A DNA stretch of 18,797 nt from Thermoplasmata archaeon (GTDB taxonomy: Archaea > Thermoplasmatota > Thermoplasmata > UBA10834). Under the pieces are notes generated by a model. The model made no database searches, was not told the DNA's origin, and worked only from the letters and a program-made list of their open reading frames with translations. A program made the translations under genes and the position numbers. The DNA is taken from positions 1 to 18,797 of the forward strand of contig JALOTO010000012.1 of the NCBI GenBank assembly GCA_025457845.1, in the 5' to 3' direction. The stretch's first letter is position 1; each line of letters starts with the position of its first letter. Shown piece after piece: positions 1-7,180 of this stretch.

Positions 1-55
1 TTCCCTCCGACTGCGAGAAATAAGTGTAACGAGATACGGGCCCGAGGGGACTGAG

Positions 56-1699
56 TTGGGATTCGACCTCGGCATAATCGGAGGACGCGTAGTCGACGGC
101 GCCGGGAACCCATGGTTCGAGGGGGACCTCGGGATAACCGGCAAGAGGATAGCCAAGGTGGGGACCGTCGCCAGGAAGGACTGCGACAAGGTCATCGACG
201 CCAAGGGGCTGTACGTCTGCCCTGGCTTCATAGACATCCACACCCACTCCGACTTCACGGCCATGGTCTTCAGGGGATGCGACAGCACCCTTAGGCAGGG
301 CGTCACGACCCATCTCATCGGGAACTGCGGCCTCGGGGTCGCGCCCCTGAGGGAGCCGTACGTCAAGCTCATGCTGAACTACTGGGGCGAGTGGGCCGGC
401 GTGGGCGACGTCAAGTGGCGGACTTTCAGGGAGTACCTCAAGGTGCTCGAGAAAGGCGGCCTCGGGCACAACATCGCGGCGCTCGTGGCCCACGGCGCGG
501 TCAGGACCGCCGTCATGGGACCTGACAGGGGCGCCCCTGACAAGGCCCAGCTCAAGGACATGAAGGGGCTCGTCGACGAGGCCATGGGGGCCGGGGCGTT
601 CGGGATGTCCACCGGCCTGGTCTATCCTCCTAGCTGCTTCGCCAAGACGGACGAGGTCATCGAGCTCTGCAAGGTCGTCGCTAAGTACGGCGGCATGTAC
701 ACATCGCACATCAGGGGCGAGAGGGAGACCATCGCCGACGCCATCAGGGAGGCCGTCCTGATAGGCGAGAAGGCGGGGGTCAGGGTCCAGATATCCCACA
801 ACTGTCCCAAGTGGGGCGCGTGCGGAAGGACCGGGGAGACCCTGGGGCTCGCGGAGAAGGCGAGGGAGGAGGGCCTCGACGTGACCATCGACAACGACAT
901 GCACACTGACCTCGCGCCCAAGCTCAGCGGCGCCCTCCCGCAGTACCTGCACGAGCTCGATAGGGAGGGCATGATCGCCCACATATCGTCGCCGAAGAAC
1001 AGGGCCAGGATCAAGAGGGAGATCATCGAGGACAAGCTCCCCGCGTTCGGTCCCTGCGGGCTCCTGAAGCACGGCAACTTCGAGAGGATATTCGTCATGG
1101 ACTCCCCTCAGGACAGGAAGCTCGAGGGGAGGACCGTCGCGCAGATCGCCTCCGACGCGGGCAAGGACCCGTTCGACGCCTACTTCGACCTCATAGTGGG
1201 GAGCCACAACGAGATCACGGCCCTCTTCGACTACATCCTGGAGGAGGACATCAAGGCGCTCCTGACCCATCCCCTGATGATGGTCTCCTCGGACTGCGCG
1301 ACATGGTCGACCGAGGGGCCCCTGAGCGACCCGCCGCCGTACATGCCCTGCGCCTTCGGGGAGTACCCGGGCATACTGGCCAAGTACGTCAGGGACGAGG
1401 GGCTCCTGACCCTCCAGGAAGCGGTCAGGAAGATGACGAGCTTCCCCGCGCAGAAGATCGGGCTCTACGACCGGGGGCTGCTCCGGCCGGGGATGAGGGC
1501 CGATGTGACACTCATAGACCTGCCGAGGCTGAAGGACCGGGCGACGAACCCGTGGCCGCACAAGCACCCCTTCGAGAACTGGCCCCACCAGTATCCCGAG
1601 GGAGTGCCGTACGTCGTCGTCAACGGCAAGGTGGCCGTCAGGAAGGGAGAGCAGACGAAGGAGCTCGCAGGCGAGGTCATAAGGCACTCGCCCGGTTGA
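56..1699 (+). CDS. N-acyl-D-amino-acid deacylase (amidohydrolase superfamily)
   Basis: A 547-residue metal-dependent amidohydrolase, the usual length for D-aminoacylases, predicted to hydrolyse N-acyl-D-amino acids to a carboxylate and a free D-amino acid in the cytoplasm. The N-terminus shows the composite beta-domain typical of the family, followed by HTHSD (residues 62-66) and GNCG (89-92), whose Cys91 matches the family's zinc-ligand cysteine. Further family landmarks are STGLVYPP (185-192), SHIRGE (217-222), QISHN (245-249) and the catalytic aspartate in SSDC (D413). The C-terminal YPEGVPYVVVNGK segment closes the beta domain as in homologues. The start is TTG at 56: the protein begins exactly where family members begin, and GAGGGG lies 6 nt upstream. 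A weak TATA-like stretch (15-24) precedes it. The gene converges on the C45 hydrolase with a 6-nt gap. A D-hydantoinase or dihydroorotase is less likely because of the GNCG and SSDC motifs. The exact substrate is unknown. Confidence 0.9.
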   Translation: MGFDLGIIGGRVVDGAGNPWFEGDLGITGKRIAKVGTVARKDCDKVIDAKGLYVCPGFIDIHTHSDFTAMVFRGCDSTLRQGVTTHLIGNCGLGVAPLREPYVKLMLNYWGEWAGVGDVKWRTFREYLKVLEKGGLGHNIAALVAHGAVRTAVMGPDRGAPDKAQLKDMKGLVDEAMGAGAFGMSTGLVYPPSCFAKTDEVIELCKVVAKYGGMYTSHIRGERETIADAIREAVLIGEKAGVRVQISHNCPKWGACGRTGETLGLAEKAREEGLDVTIDNDMHTDLAPKLSGALPQYLHELDREGMIAHISSPKNRARIKREIIEDKLPAFGPCGLLKHGNFERIFVMDSPQDRKLEGRTVAQIASDAGKDPFDAYFDLIVGSHNEITALFDYILEEDIKALLTHPLMMVSSDCATWSTEGPLSDPPPYMPCAFGEYPGILAKYVRDEGLLTLQEAVRKMTSFPAQKIGLYDRGLLRPGMRADVTLIDLPRLKDRATNPWPHKHPFENWPHQYPEGVPYVVVNGKVAVRKGEQTKELAGEVIRHSPG

Positions 1700-1705
1700 A
1701 CGCCG

Positions 1706-2767
1706 TCAGAGCTCGAGCTTGACGTATTCGCCCTTGCACGGGCTCCCGGGGCAGAACCACATCGCCCTGTTGGTCAGGTCGAACACGACCGAGAAGATCG
1801 TCGCGGTCTGCTCGGCCGGCGCCAGTGCGGGGTCCGCGTGCCTGCAGACGCTCTCCGGGTGCCCGACATGGTCGGAGAAGACCTTCTTGAACGTCGACAC
1901 CTCGACCTTCCCGAGCTCGGTCTTGAACAGCTTCCGGGCCCGGTTGTACCTGACTATGGACGAGAAGCGAGTGTGCATGTTCTCCTCGAACCTCCACATC
2001 CTCGGCGAGAGGTAGTGGTTCGTGTGGACGAGCCAGCCGTCCTCGGCGTAGAGGGCGTCGAACGTGGTGGCCGAGCCCTCCATGCTGTATATCTCCCCGT
2101 TCGTGTCGCAGACTATGTTGTTGAAGCTGTGCCCCCGCCCCTCGGGCATGGAGGCCGTGAGCGCCTGGTAGATGCCCTTCTCCCTCAGGACCTTCCTGAC
2201 AGGGAACATCTTGGGGATGCCGACCCTGAGGTCGTTCGGGACGAGCGCGTTGCCGGTGAGGCTGATGCCGGCCGCGTTCATGCCCACCGTGGGCATGATA
2301 CCGCCGTAGCAGACCCCGATGAACCCGGGCTCGTCGTTCGGCCTGACCCTCGCCACCGCCACGTCGTCGAAGTTCCACGGCTCGACGTCCTCGTTGTGGG
2401 CCGCGTAGACGCAGTCGTTCACGGTCCACTGCGCGTTCACGGCGATGTCAGTGCAGCCCTTGCCCGTGACGGGGTGGTCGCTGATCATCGCGTACACCCT
2501 CTCGAACGGGATGCCAGTGCCCTCGGCGTAACCCTCCAGCTCCTCGACATATTCAGGGTAGAACCGCCTCGACATGGGGAGCGTCCTCTTGGCCATGGCG
2601 ACTGCGGACTCGAGGGTCATTCCCGGGATGCCCTCCACGTACGCCTTCAGCCGGCGGTCCATCCTCAGCGCCTGGTCGCGGCACTGCTTGCCCAGGGAGA
2701 CCCCGATAGCGTGGTGGCTCCCCGTCGCCGAGACCTCCCTGATAGTCCTGCTCTCCTCCTTGGCCAT
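1706..2767 (-). CDS. C45-family (isopenicillin N acyltransferase-like) Ntn hydrolase
   Basis: A 353-residue protein with the layout of the acyl-CoA:6-aminopenicillanate acyltransferase/peptidase C45 family. These Ntn hydrolases activate themselves by cleavage before an internal cysteine. Here the cleavage site would be Gly104-Cys105 in KGCTDIAVN. Supporting motifs are HNEDVEPW (124-131), GMNAAGISLTGNAL (162-175) and HTNHYL (248-253), all at family positions. The roughly 104-residue N-terminal part, rich in helices, would be the released alpha chain. The open frame extends upstream to 2929, but I chose ATG 2767 because it follows GGGAGCTGAGAGG and because homology-like sequence begins there; the upstream part overlaps a divergent gene and promoter. 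No signal peptide is seen, so it is probably cytoplasmic. In archaea and bacteria such enzymes cleave or transfer acyl groups on amides or peptides; the real substrate is unknown. It lies tail to tail with a D-aminoacylase, which suggests related substrates. Confidence 0.85.
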   Translation of the reverse strand: MAKEESRTIREVSATGSHHAIGVSLGKQCRDQALRMDRRLKAYVEGIPGMTLESAVAMAKRTLPMSRRFYPEYVEELEGYAEGTGIPFERVYAMISDHPVTGKGCTDIAVNAQWTVNDCVYAAHNEDVEPWNFDDVAVARVRPNDEPGFIGVCYGGIMPTVGMNAAGISLTGNALVPNDLRVGIPKMFPVRKVLREKGIYQALTASMPEGRGHSFNNIVCDTNGEIYSMEGSATTFDALYAEDGWLVHTNHYLSPRMWRFEENMHTRFSSIVRYNRARKLFKTELGKVEVSTFKKVFSDHVGHPESVCRHADPALAPAEQTATIFSVVFDLTNRAMWFCPGSPCKGEYVKLEL

Positions 2768-2776
2768 CCTCTCAGC

Positions 2777-2798
2777 TCCCGTCGCGCCCGCGACGGGA
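2777..2798 (-). promoter_or_regulatory. GC-rich hairpin in the 5' leader of the C45 gene
   Basis: TCCCGTCGC (2777-2785) and GCGACGGGA (2790-2798) form a perfect 9-bp inverted repeat with a 4-nt loop. It lies between the predicted TATA box of the C45 gene (about 2819-2829) and its ATG at 2767. In the minus-strand transcript the 3' arm ends 9 nt before the start codon and contains the GGGA half of the probable Shine-Dalgarno. The predicted transcription start falls near the 5' edge of the stem, so the mRNA may begin with this hairpin. The structure is seen directly; its role in translation control or mRNA stability is inference. Confidence 0.5.
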
Positions 2799-2818
2799 CG
2801 GTGGAGCACAAGGCATCT

Positions 2819-2829
2819 AGAAATACATA
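2819..2829 (-). promoter_or_regulatory. TATA box for the C45 gene
   Basis: Read on the minus strand, ATATGTATTTC is an AT-rich island in GC-rich sequence, 50-60 nt before the start codon of the C45 gene. This is consistent with an archaeal TATA element giving a leader of about 30 nt. It forms one half of a divergent promoter pair. Confidence 0.45.
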
Positions 2830-2834
2830 TGCGG

Positions 2835-2851
2835 GCGCGCGCGTGCGCGCG
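2835..2851. other. Alternating purine-pyrimidine GC tract (Z-DNA-prone)
   Basis: Seventeen consecutive bases alternate G/C (with one T) between the two divergent TATA boxes, flanked by further alternating runs at 2823-2833 and 2861-2873. Such sequence favours left-handed Z-DNA under negative supercoiling. Whether it matters for the divergent promoters is inference. Confidence 0.5.
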
Positions 2852-2862
2852 AAAAGGCTTAT
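2852..2862 (+). promoter_or_regulatory. BRE/TATA promoter of the zinc-ribbon gene
   Basis: The element AAAAGGCTTAT stands out from the surrounding GC alternation. Its centre is about 30 nt before the ATG at 2889, the spacing expected for a leaderless or nearly leaderless archaeal transcript. No Shine-Dalgarno is visible between it and the start, which agrees with leaderless translation. Confidence 0.6.
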
Positions 2863-2888
2863 GCGCGCACACGGCGGTCAACCCCCCG

Positions 2889-3080
2889 ATGCCCAAGGTC
2901 GAGGTCGACTTCGTGTGCAAGAAGTGCAAGAACTCCTACCCCGCGACGATCTCCTTCTCCGGCAAGGTCGAGGACCTTGACCTAGACGACAACCAATCGA
3001 GGTGCCCTTACTGCGGGGCGTGGAACTGCGCCGACCCGAAATCGGTCCGCGCGGCGGTACGGGGAACCGCCGAAGACTGA
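2889..3080 (+). CDS. Small zinc-ribbon protein
   Basis: A 63-residue protein carrying two CxxC knuckles, CKKC (residues 10-13) and CPYC (39-42), separated by a beta-rich spacer, which is a classic single zinc ribbon. An additional cysteine follows in WNC (46). The open frame continues upstream to 2574, but that part runs antisense through the C45 gene. ATG 2889 is preferred because it sits about 30 nt after a clear TATA element and starts the folded region directly. The gene appears leaderless. It is divergent from the C45 gene and separated from the binding-protein gene by 252 nt, so it is probably a single-gene unit. Proteins of this type may bind nucleic acid or partner proteins; the sequence does not say which. 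I do not recognise a named family. Confidence 0.7.
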   Translation: MPKVEVDFVCKKCKNSYPATISFSGKVEDLDLDDNQSRCPYCGAWNCADPKSVRAAVRGTAED

Positions 3081-3099
3081 CATCTCCGGACAGATGACG

Positions 3100-3108
3100 C
3101 TTATATAG
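3100..3108. promoter_or_regulatory. TATA-like element after the zinc-ribbon gene
   Basis: CTTATATAG lies within a near-palindrome (CGCT-TATATA-GCG) 20 nt downstream of the zinc-ribbon stop. It could be a promoter in either direction. No recognisable gene begins within 60 nt downstream on either strand, so it may be the most distal promoter of the binding-protein gene or drive a short RNA. Confidence 0.3.
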
Positions 3109-3160
3109 CGGCAAGACCGGGCATCAGGGCCCGTTTCCGGGGTCCGCAAAGGGGGCGCGG

Positions 3161-3169
3161 CTTTATAAA
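3161..3169 (+). promoter_or_regulatory. TATA box upstream of the binding-protein gene
   Basis: CTTTATAAA in a G/C-rich setting is a near-consensus archaeal TATA element. A transcript from here would start near 3190 and have a leader of about 140 nt before the ATG at 3333. Confidence 0.55.
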
Positions 3170-3235
3170 TGGTGAGCGCATGCCAGCATGTCGGTTTCCT
3201 AGGTCGCGTCAAAAGGCATGGTCTTTTTGAAGGAA

Positions 3236-3246
3236 AGGCTAAATAC
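3236..3246 (+). promoter_or_regulatory. Proximal BRE/TATA for the binding-protein gene
   Basis: The sequence GGAAAGGCTAAATAC resembles a BRE followed by a TATA box. It would place the transcript start near 3270, just before the stem-loop at 3274-3307 and about 65 nt before the start codon. It is preceded by a short AAAAG/CTTTT inverted repeat (3211-3227) with a T-run. Confidence 0.45.
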
Positions 3247-3273
3247 GACAAAAGACTGTTATCCGACCCGTGT

Positions 3274-3307
3274 TTGACCTTCCTAAAGGGGAGTAGAGGA
3301 GGGTCAA
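3274..3307 (+). promoter_or_regulatory. Leader stem-loop of the binding-protein mRNA
   Basis: The arms TTGACCTTCCT (3274-3284) and AGGAGGGTCAA (3297-3307) pair over 11 bp with one G-U, with a 12-nt purine-rich loop. The 5' arm also holds CCTTCC (3278-3283), which can pair perfectly with GGAAGG (3315-3320), overlapping the gene's Shine-Dalgarno (GGAGG, 3319-3323). The two pairings exclude each other, so this is a candidate translational switch. The complementarity is seen directly; the regulation is inference. Confidence 0.45.
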
Positions 3308-3332
3308 GTTATACGGAAGGAGGATATGCTCA

Positions 3333-5933
3333 ATGGTAGCAAGTAAGCAAGGTGAGCCTGCACCAGAGGAGACGGCAGAATCCCTTCCAACCGAGGTGAA
3401 AGCAGAGCCCAAGAAGAAGACGATGATGTTGGCCGTGATTATCGCGGTCATCGTCGTCATAGCCGCGGTCGCCGCTGCGATCGGGCTAGGGCTGCTCGGT
3501 GGAGGAGATGAGGAGCCGACGAACGTCCCGCCAAGCGGCGGGATTAGGGCTGTGTCTGGCACCACCATAGACATCGGTGGTACCGTTGAATTCGAATCGC
3601 TCGGGACCGACTCCGACGGCGAGATCGTCAACTACACATGGATGTACGGAGACGGCGCCGTGGACGGCCCGGACCCGGACCTGACCGAGACATCTCACGT
3701 ATATGATTACGGTGGGAGCTATCTCGTGTACCACGAGGTCGAGGACGACCTCGGAGCGACTGGCGACAACGAGGCGCAGATGACCGCGGTCACCGTCCTG
3801 CTCTGGAACACGGACTCGTGGCAGAACGACTCTGCCCCGTTCGCGTTCATGAACCTCGATGACAACGTCATCGCGATCAACGACACCGTGACCTTTAACA
3901 TGACCTCGTGCGCGGCACCCCTGTGGGACGCCGACGCATGGGAGGTCGCGGCGAGCTGGGAGTACATCGACTCGATGACCCTGGACTTCGGCGACGACAG
4001 CGACCCCGTCGATGTCACGCCAGAGGAGATAATGGTCCAGGAGCACAAGTACACGGCGAACGGCCACTACGCGGCGTCTCTAGAAGTCACGTCCGCGGAG
4101 GGAGTCTCCACCATCGTTATGTACACGGTCCATGTGCTCAAGCCCGAAGTGGAGTACCTGGGCGAGATCAGGAACCCCGACGCCTTCATAGAGGTCACCA
4201 TAGGTGAGCCCGAGTACCTTGACCCGGCCACGGATTACGAAACGGCCGGCGGCGAGGTCATCATGAACACCTACGAGACTCTCATCTGGTACGACGAGGA
4301 GAGCACCGTCGACCTGGTCCCGGTCCTCGCGACCGAGGTGCCGACCGTCGAGAACGAAGGGATTTCCGAGGACGGAATGAACTACACGTTCCACATCAGG
4401 GAGGGCATAACCTTCCATGACGGAACCGAACTCGCGGCGGACGATGTGGCATACTCCATCCAGAGGGTCCTGAGGATACACGACCCGAACGGCCCCTCCT
4501 GGATGCTCGAGCAGATCATGACGAGCTATCTCTCGTACTATGTCGGCGGAGACTTGCAGACATTCATCGACGACAACGCCCCGCCGCAGTGGATGCTAGA
4601 TGCGATAGGCGAGACCGACCCCACCTACATCCTCACCGAGGATGACAACAGAGAGGTGGCCGAGGCATCCGTCACCGTGGTCGACGACATGACCGTCAAC
4701 TTCAGGCTGAACAAGCCGTTCCCGGCTTTCCTGAAGATAGCTGCCTACACCATCATGTCCGTAGTGAGCATGGACTACGTTGAGGACAACGGCGGAATCG
4801 TGGATGGCGAGCACAACGACGTCATGGACCTGACGACGTGCGGCACTGGTCCGTACATCCTGCCCGACGGCGGATGGGAGCACGGCACCAAGATCCACCT
4901 CGAGAGGAACGACGACTACTGGGGCGAGGCTCCGGCTCTGAAGGACGTCTACATCATAACGGCGACCGACGAGAACACCAGGATCCTGATGTTGCAGGCC
5001 GGCGACGCCGACACGATCGCGATGAGCATCGAGTACGAGAGCATGTTCCAGGGCGACCCTGAGTACGAGATAACGAAGGGGCTCGCGACCTACGACGTGA
5101 CCTTTGCCGGGTTCAACTTGAACATCAACGAGACCCAGGCGGCGCTGTACGGAAGCAACGTGCCGGGCGACTTCTTCGTCGACAAGAACGTCAGGCTGGC
5201 CTTCGTCCACATGCTCGACTACGACACGTTCATCGAGAACGTGCTGAAGGGCAACGCGATACAGCCCAACGGGGTCATCCCGAAGGGCATGTTCGGGTAC
5301 GATGAGACCATCCCGACGTACGAGTTCGACCTGGACACCGCCGCGAGCTACCTCAAGGAAGCCATCAATGCGGACACTGGCAACACGTGGTGGGTCGACG
5401 GGTTCGACATCGCGCTGTTCTACAACGCGGGCAACGCGTACAGGGAGACGGCATGCAGGTACCTGGCCGACGCAATGGACGAGCTGACGACGATGGCGGC
5501 CTCCGATGGCGGCGGAGTATTCACGGCGACCGTGAACACTCTGGACTGGCCCACGTACCTCTCGCTGCTGAGGAACACGCCAAGTCCGTTCCCGGTGTTC
5601 TACCTGGGATGGGCACCAGACTACGCCGACCCGGACGACTACGCGACGCCCTTCCTGGACAGCGTCTACGGTGGCTACCCGCACACGACCGGCTACGCCA
5701 ACGCATCGATAGACGAACTCGTCAGGGCAGCGGCCGTCGAGCTTGATGAGACGCTCCGCGCCGAGATGTACTCCGAGATGAGCATGCTCGTCTACGAGGA
5801 CGCGCCGTACATCTTCCTGTGGCAGGGCAACAACTTCCACATAGAGAGGGCGTGGCTCGAGGGATACTACTTCAACCCGATGTACCCGGGATTCTACTTC
5901 CCGGCGTTCAGCAAGCCAGTGGCCACGGAGTAG
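3333..5933 (+). CDS. Membrane-tethered peptide-binding protein of an ABC importer, with PKD-like domains
   Basis: An 866-residue solute-binding protein of the SBP_bac_5 (DppA/OppA) family. Residues 1-29 are polar and end in three lysines. Residues 31-54 form a hydrophobic helix without a lipobox cysteine, so the protein is probably anchored N-in/C-out as an uncleaved type II protein. Two PKD-like beta domains follow. The first (about 64-157) shows YTWMYGDGA and HVYDYGGSY; the second (about 168-269) shows MTLDFGDDSDP and HKYTANGHYAASLEV. The binding domain runs from about 275 to 862, with EPEYLDPAT, FHIREGITFHDGTELAADDV and LERNDDYWGEAP as recognisable family blocks. The start ATG 3333 has GGAGG 9 nt upstream. 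Typical DppA proteins are about 500-600 residues; the excess is the anchor and PKD region, perhaps a spacer through the S-layer. It feeds the permease/ATPase operon that follows. The substrate is probably peptides, but nickel or sugars cannot be excluded. Confidence 0.92.
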   Translation: MVASKQGEPAPEETAESLPTEVKAEPKKKTMMLAVIIAVIVVIAAVAAAIGLGLLGGGDEEPTNVPPSGGIRAVSGTTIDIGGTVEFESLGTDSDGEIVNYTWMYGDGAVDGPDPDLTETSHVYDYGGSYLVYHEVEDDLGATGDNEAQMTAVTVLLWNTDSWQNDSAPFAFMNLDDNVIAINDTVTFNMTSCAAPLWDADAWEVAASWEYIDSMTLDFGDDSDPVDVTPEEIMVQEHKYTANGHYAASLEVTSAEGVSTIVMYTVHVLKPEVEYLGEIRNPDAFIEVTIGEPEYLDPATDYETAGGEVIMNTYETLIWYDEESTVDLVPVLATEVPTVENEGISEDGMNYTFHIREGITFHDGTELAADDVAYSIQRVLRIHDPNGPSWMLEQIMTSYLSYYVGGDLQTFIDDNAPPQWMLDAIGETDPTYILTEDDNREVAEASVTVVDDMTVNFRLNKPFPAFLKIAAYTIMSVVSMDYVEDNGGIVDGEHNDVMDLTTCGTGPYILPDGGWEHGTKIHLERNDDYWGEAPALKDVYIITATDENTRILMLQAGDADTIAMSIEYESMFQGDPEYEITKGLATYDVTFAGFNLNINETQAALYGSNVPGDFFVDKNVRLAFVHMLDYDTFIENVLKGNAIQPNGVIPKGMFGYDETIPTYEFDLDTAASYLKEAINADTGNTWWVDGFDIALFYNAGNAYRETACRYLADAMDELTTMAASDGGGVFTATVNTLDWPTYLSLLRNTPSPFPVFYLGWAPDYADPDDYATPFLDSVYGGYPHTTGYANASIDELVRAAAVELDETLRAEMYSEMSMLVYEDAPYIFLWQGNNFHIERAWLEGYYFNPMYPGFYFPAFSKPVATE

Positions 5934-5971
5934 TCATCGCAGGCAGTGCGTGCAAACCCCTTCATCGAAAC

Positions 5972-5992
5972 CTTTTCTGTTCCACTTTTATC
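5972..5992 (+). terminator. T-rich terminator after the binding-protein gene
   Basis: Two T-runs (CCTTTTCTGTTCCACTTTTA) occur about 40-60 nt after the stop codon in an otherwise GC-rich region. Oligo-T stretches terminate archaeal transcription. With the promoter at 6087, this suggests the binding-protein mRNA is made separately from the permease operon. Confidence 0.45.
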
Positions 5993-6049
5993 ATGCCCGA
6001 TGCGTAGTGAAACGCCAGTCGTCAGAACCGCATGTTTGCTGTTCCGCGT

Positions 6050-6074
6050 CCGTTCTGGAAGTACATCGGAACGG
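6050..6074. repeat. Inverted repeat upstream of the permease promoter
   Basis: CCGTTC (6050-6055) and GAACGG (6069-6074) form a 6-bp dyad with a 13-nt spacer, ending just before the BRE/TATA of the permease operon. Position and symmetry fit an operator for a dimeric regulator, but a 6-bp dyad can arise by chance. Confidence 0.3.
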
Positions 6075-6081
6075 TGGTTGG

Positions 6082-6096
6082 GAAAAGGTAGAAATA
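6082..6096 (+). promoter_or_regulatory. Promoter of the permease/ATPase operon
   Basis: GAAAAGGTAGAAATA combines a purine-rich BRE with an AT-rich TATA-like element. It predicts a transcript start near 6118 and a leader of about 25 nt that includes the Shine-Dalgarno at 6129-6137. Confidence 0.45.
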
Positions 6097-6142
6097 GTGA
6101 GGATTCGTGTACTATCCAGTGGTCCCCCAGGGGTGATTCTGG

Positions 6143-7165
6143 CTGCAACTCCTAACCTATGTCGTAAGGCGCCTGTTTCTGCTTGTCCCAGTGTTGCTCG
6201 GGGTCACGATCCTGACATTCACCATCATGCGTGCGGCAGGCGACCCGGTCACGGCGTACCTGACGAACCCCGAACGTGCGACGGAGAGGCAGATCCAGGC
6301 CGTCATCGACCAGTACCAACTCGACGAGCCCACCTGGGTCCAGTATGTCTACTGGCTCAAGGGCTGCCTGAGCGGCGACCTCGGATACAGCCAGATCTCG
6401 AATCTTCCTGTCACAGACACTTTAGCGCTCAAATTCCCCGCCACATTCGAGTTATCATTCACCGCGACCCTGATCGCGGTCCTGGCAGGGATCAGGATGG
6501 GGACAGTCGCGGCCGTGCGTGTCAACTCGTGGGTGGACCAGACCACCAGGGTCGTGTCCCTCGTCGCGGTATCGATGCCTGTCTTCTGGCTGGGGCTGCT
6601 CCTGCTGATGATCTTCTACAACCAGCTGGGATGGCTGCCGGGACCGGGGAGGTACTCGACGGGTTTCGATGTGAACGACCTCACGCATTACACCAACCTC
6701 CTGACGATAGACACACTCCTGAACGGCGACTGGGAGTTCTTCGTCGACGCGGCCGGTCACCTGGTCCTTCCCGCCGTCACCCTGGCGTTCGCTTCGACGG
6801 CGCTCATCGTGAGGATGATGAGGTCCAGCATGTTGGAGGTCCTCGGGGCCGAATACATCAGGACCGCGAGGTCGAAGGGGCTGCCCGAGAAGATGGTCAT
6901 AAGGAAACATGCCAGGAGGAACGCTCTCATCCCCACGACAACCGTCGTCGGGCTGAGCTTCGGCGGCCTGCTCGGCGGGGCCGTGCTGACAGAGACGATC
7001 TTCACATGGCCTGGCCTCGGGGCATGGTCCGCACAGGCAGCGCTGAACCTCGACACGGCGGGCATCATGGGGTTCACCCTCCTGACCGCGATGATATACG
7101 TGCTCGCCAACCTCGTCGTGGACATAACGTACGCTTATCTCGACCCGAGGGTACGCCTGGGCTGA
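6143..7165 (+). CDS. dppB: Peptide ABC transporter permease, DppB-like, probable CTG start
   Basis: A 340-residue inner permease of the Dpp/Opp type with six predicted membrane helices. The C-terminal half contains the EAA coupling loop (EYIRTARSKGLPE) followed by HARRNALIP, and the helix bearing GGLLGGAVLTETIFTWPGLG is diagnostic for DppB. The first conventional start in frame is GTG 6191, but that would delete the conserved first cytoplasmic stretch and half of helix 1. The frame stays open back to 6137 and encodes QLLTYVVRRLFLLVPVLLG, exactly the expected N-terminus. The only plausible initiator there is CTG 6143, preceded at 5-nt spacing by AGGGGTGAT (6129-6137), whose GGTGAT core is fully complementary to the 16S anti-SD. 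A one-base sequence error joining GTG 6133 to this frame is the alternative. The gene is first in the operon; the symbol denotes family position, not proven substrate. Confidence 0.88.
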   Translation: MQLLTYVVRRLFLLVPVLLGVTILTFTIMRAAGDPVTAYLTNPERATERQIQAVIDQYQLDEPTWVQYVYWLKGCLSGDLGYSQISNLPVTDTLALKFPATFELSFTATLIAVLAGIRMGTVAAVRVNSWVDQTTRVVSLVAVSMPVFWLGLLLLMIFYNQLGWLPGPGRYSTGFDVNDLTHYTNLLTIDTLLNGDWEFFVDAAGHLVLPAVTLAFASTALIVRMMRSSMLEVLGAEYIRTARSKGLPEKMVIRKHARRNALIPTTTVVGLSFGGLLGGAVLTETIFTWPGLGAWSAQAALNLDTAGIMGFTLLTAMIYVLANLVVDITYAYLDPRVRLG

Positions 7166-7180
7166 TATGGAGGTCTGAAA

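Noticed and set aside
1838..2980. Long plus-strand open frame (380 codons) opposite the C45 gene
   Set aside because: It is antisense to a well-supported gene, has a Val/Arg/His/Pro-rich composition typical of the reverse strand of GC-rich genes, and shows no domain.
3118..3136. Short CGGGC/GCCCG hairpin followed by TTT as a terminator of the zinc-ribbon gene
   Set aside because: A 5-bp stem in GC-rich sequence is expected by chance, and three T residues are too few for confident archaeal termination.
3169..3339. A 56-codon open frame starting ATG GTG and running through the leader into the start of the binding-protein gene
   Set aside because: It lacks the G/C third-position bias of real genes here, has no Shine-Dalgarno, begins inside the TATA region and contains the leader stem-loop and Shine-Dalgarno of the next gene.
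4596..5840. Long minus-strand open frame (414 codons) opposite the binding-protein gene
   Set aside because: Mirror-strand artefact of high GC: Val/Arg/His-rich with no motifs, and covered by the clear SBP_bac_5 domain.
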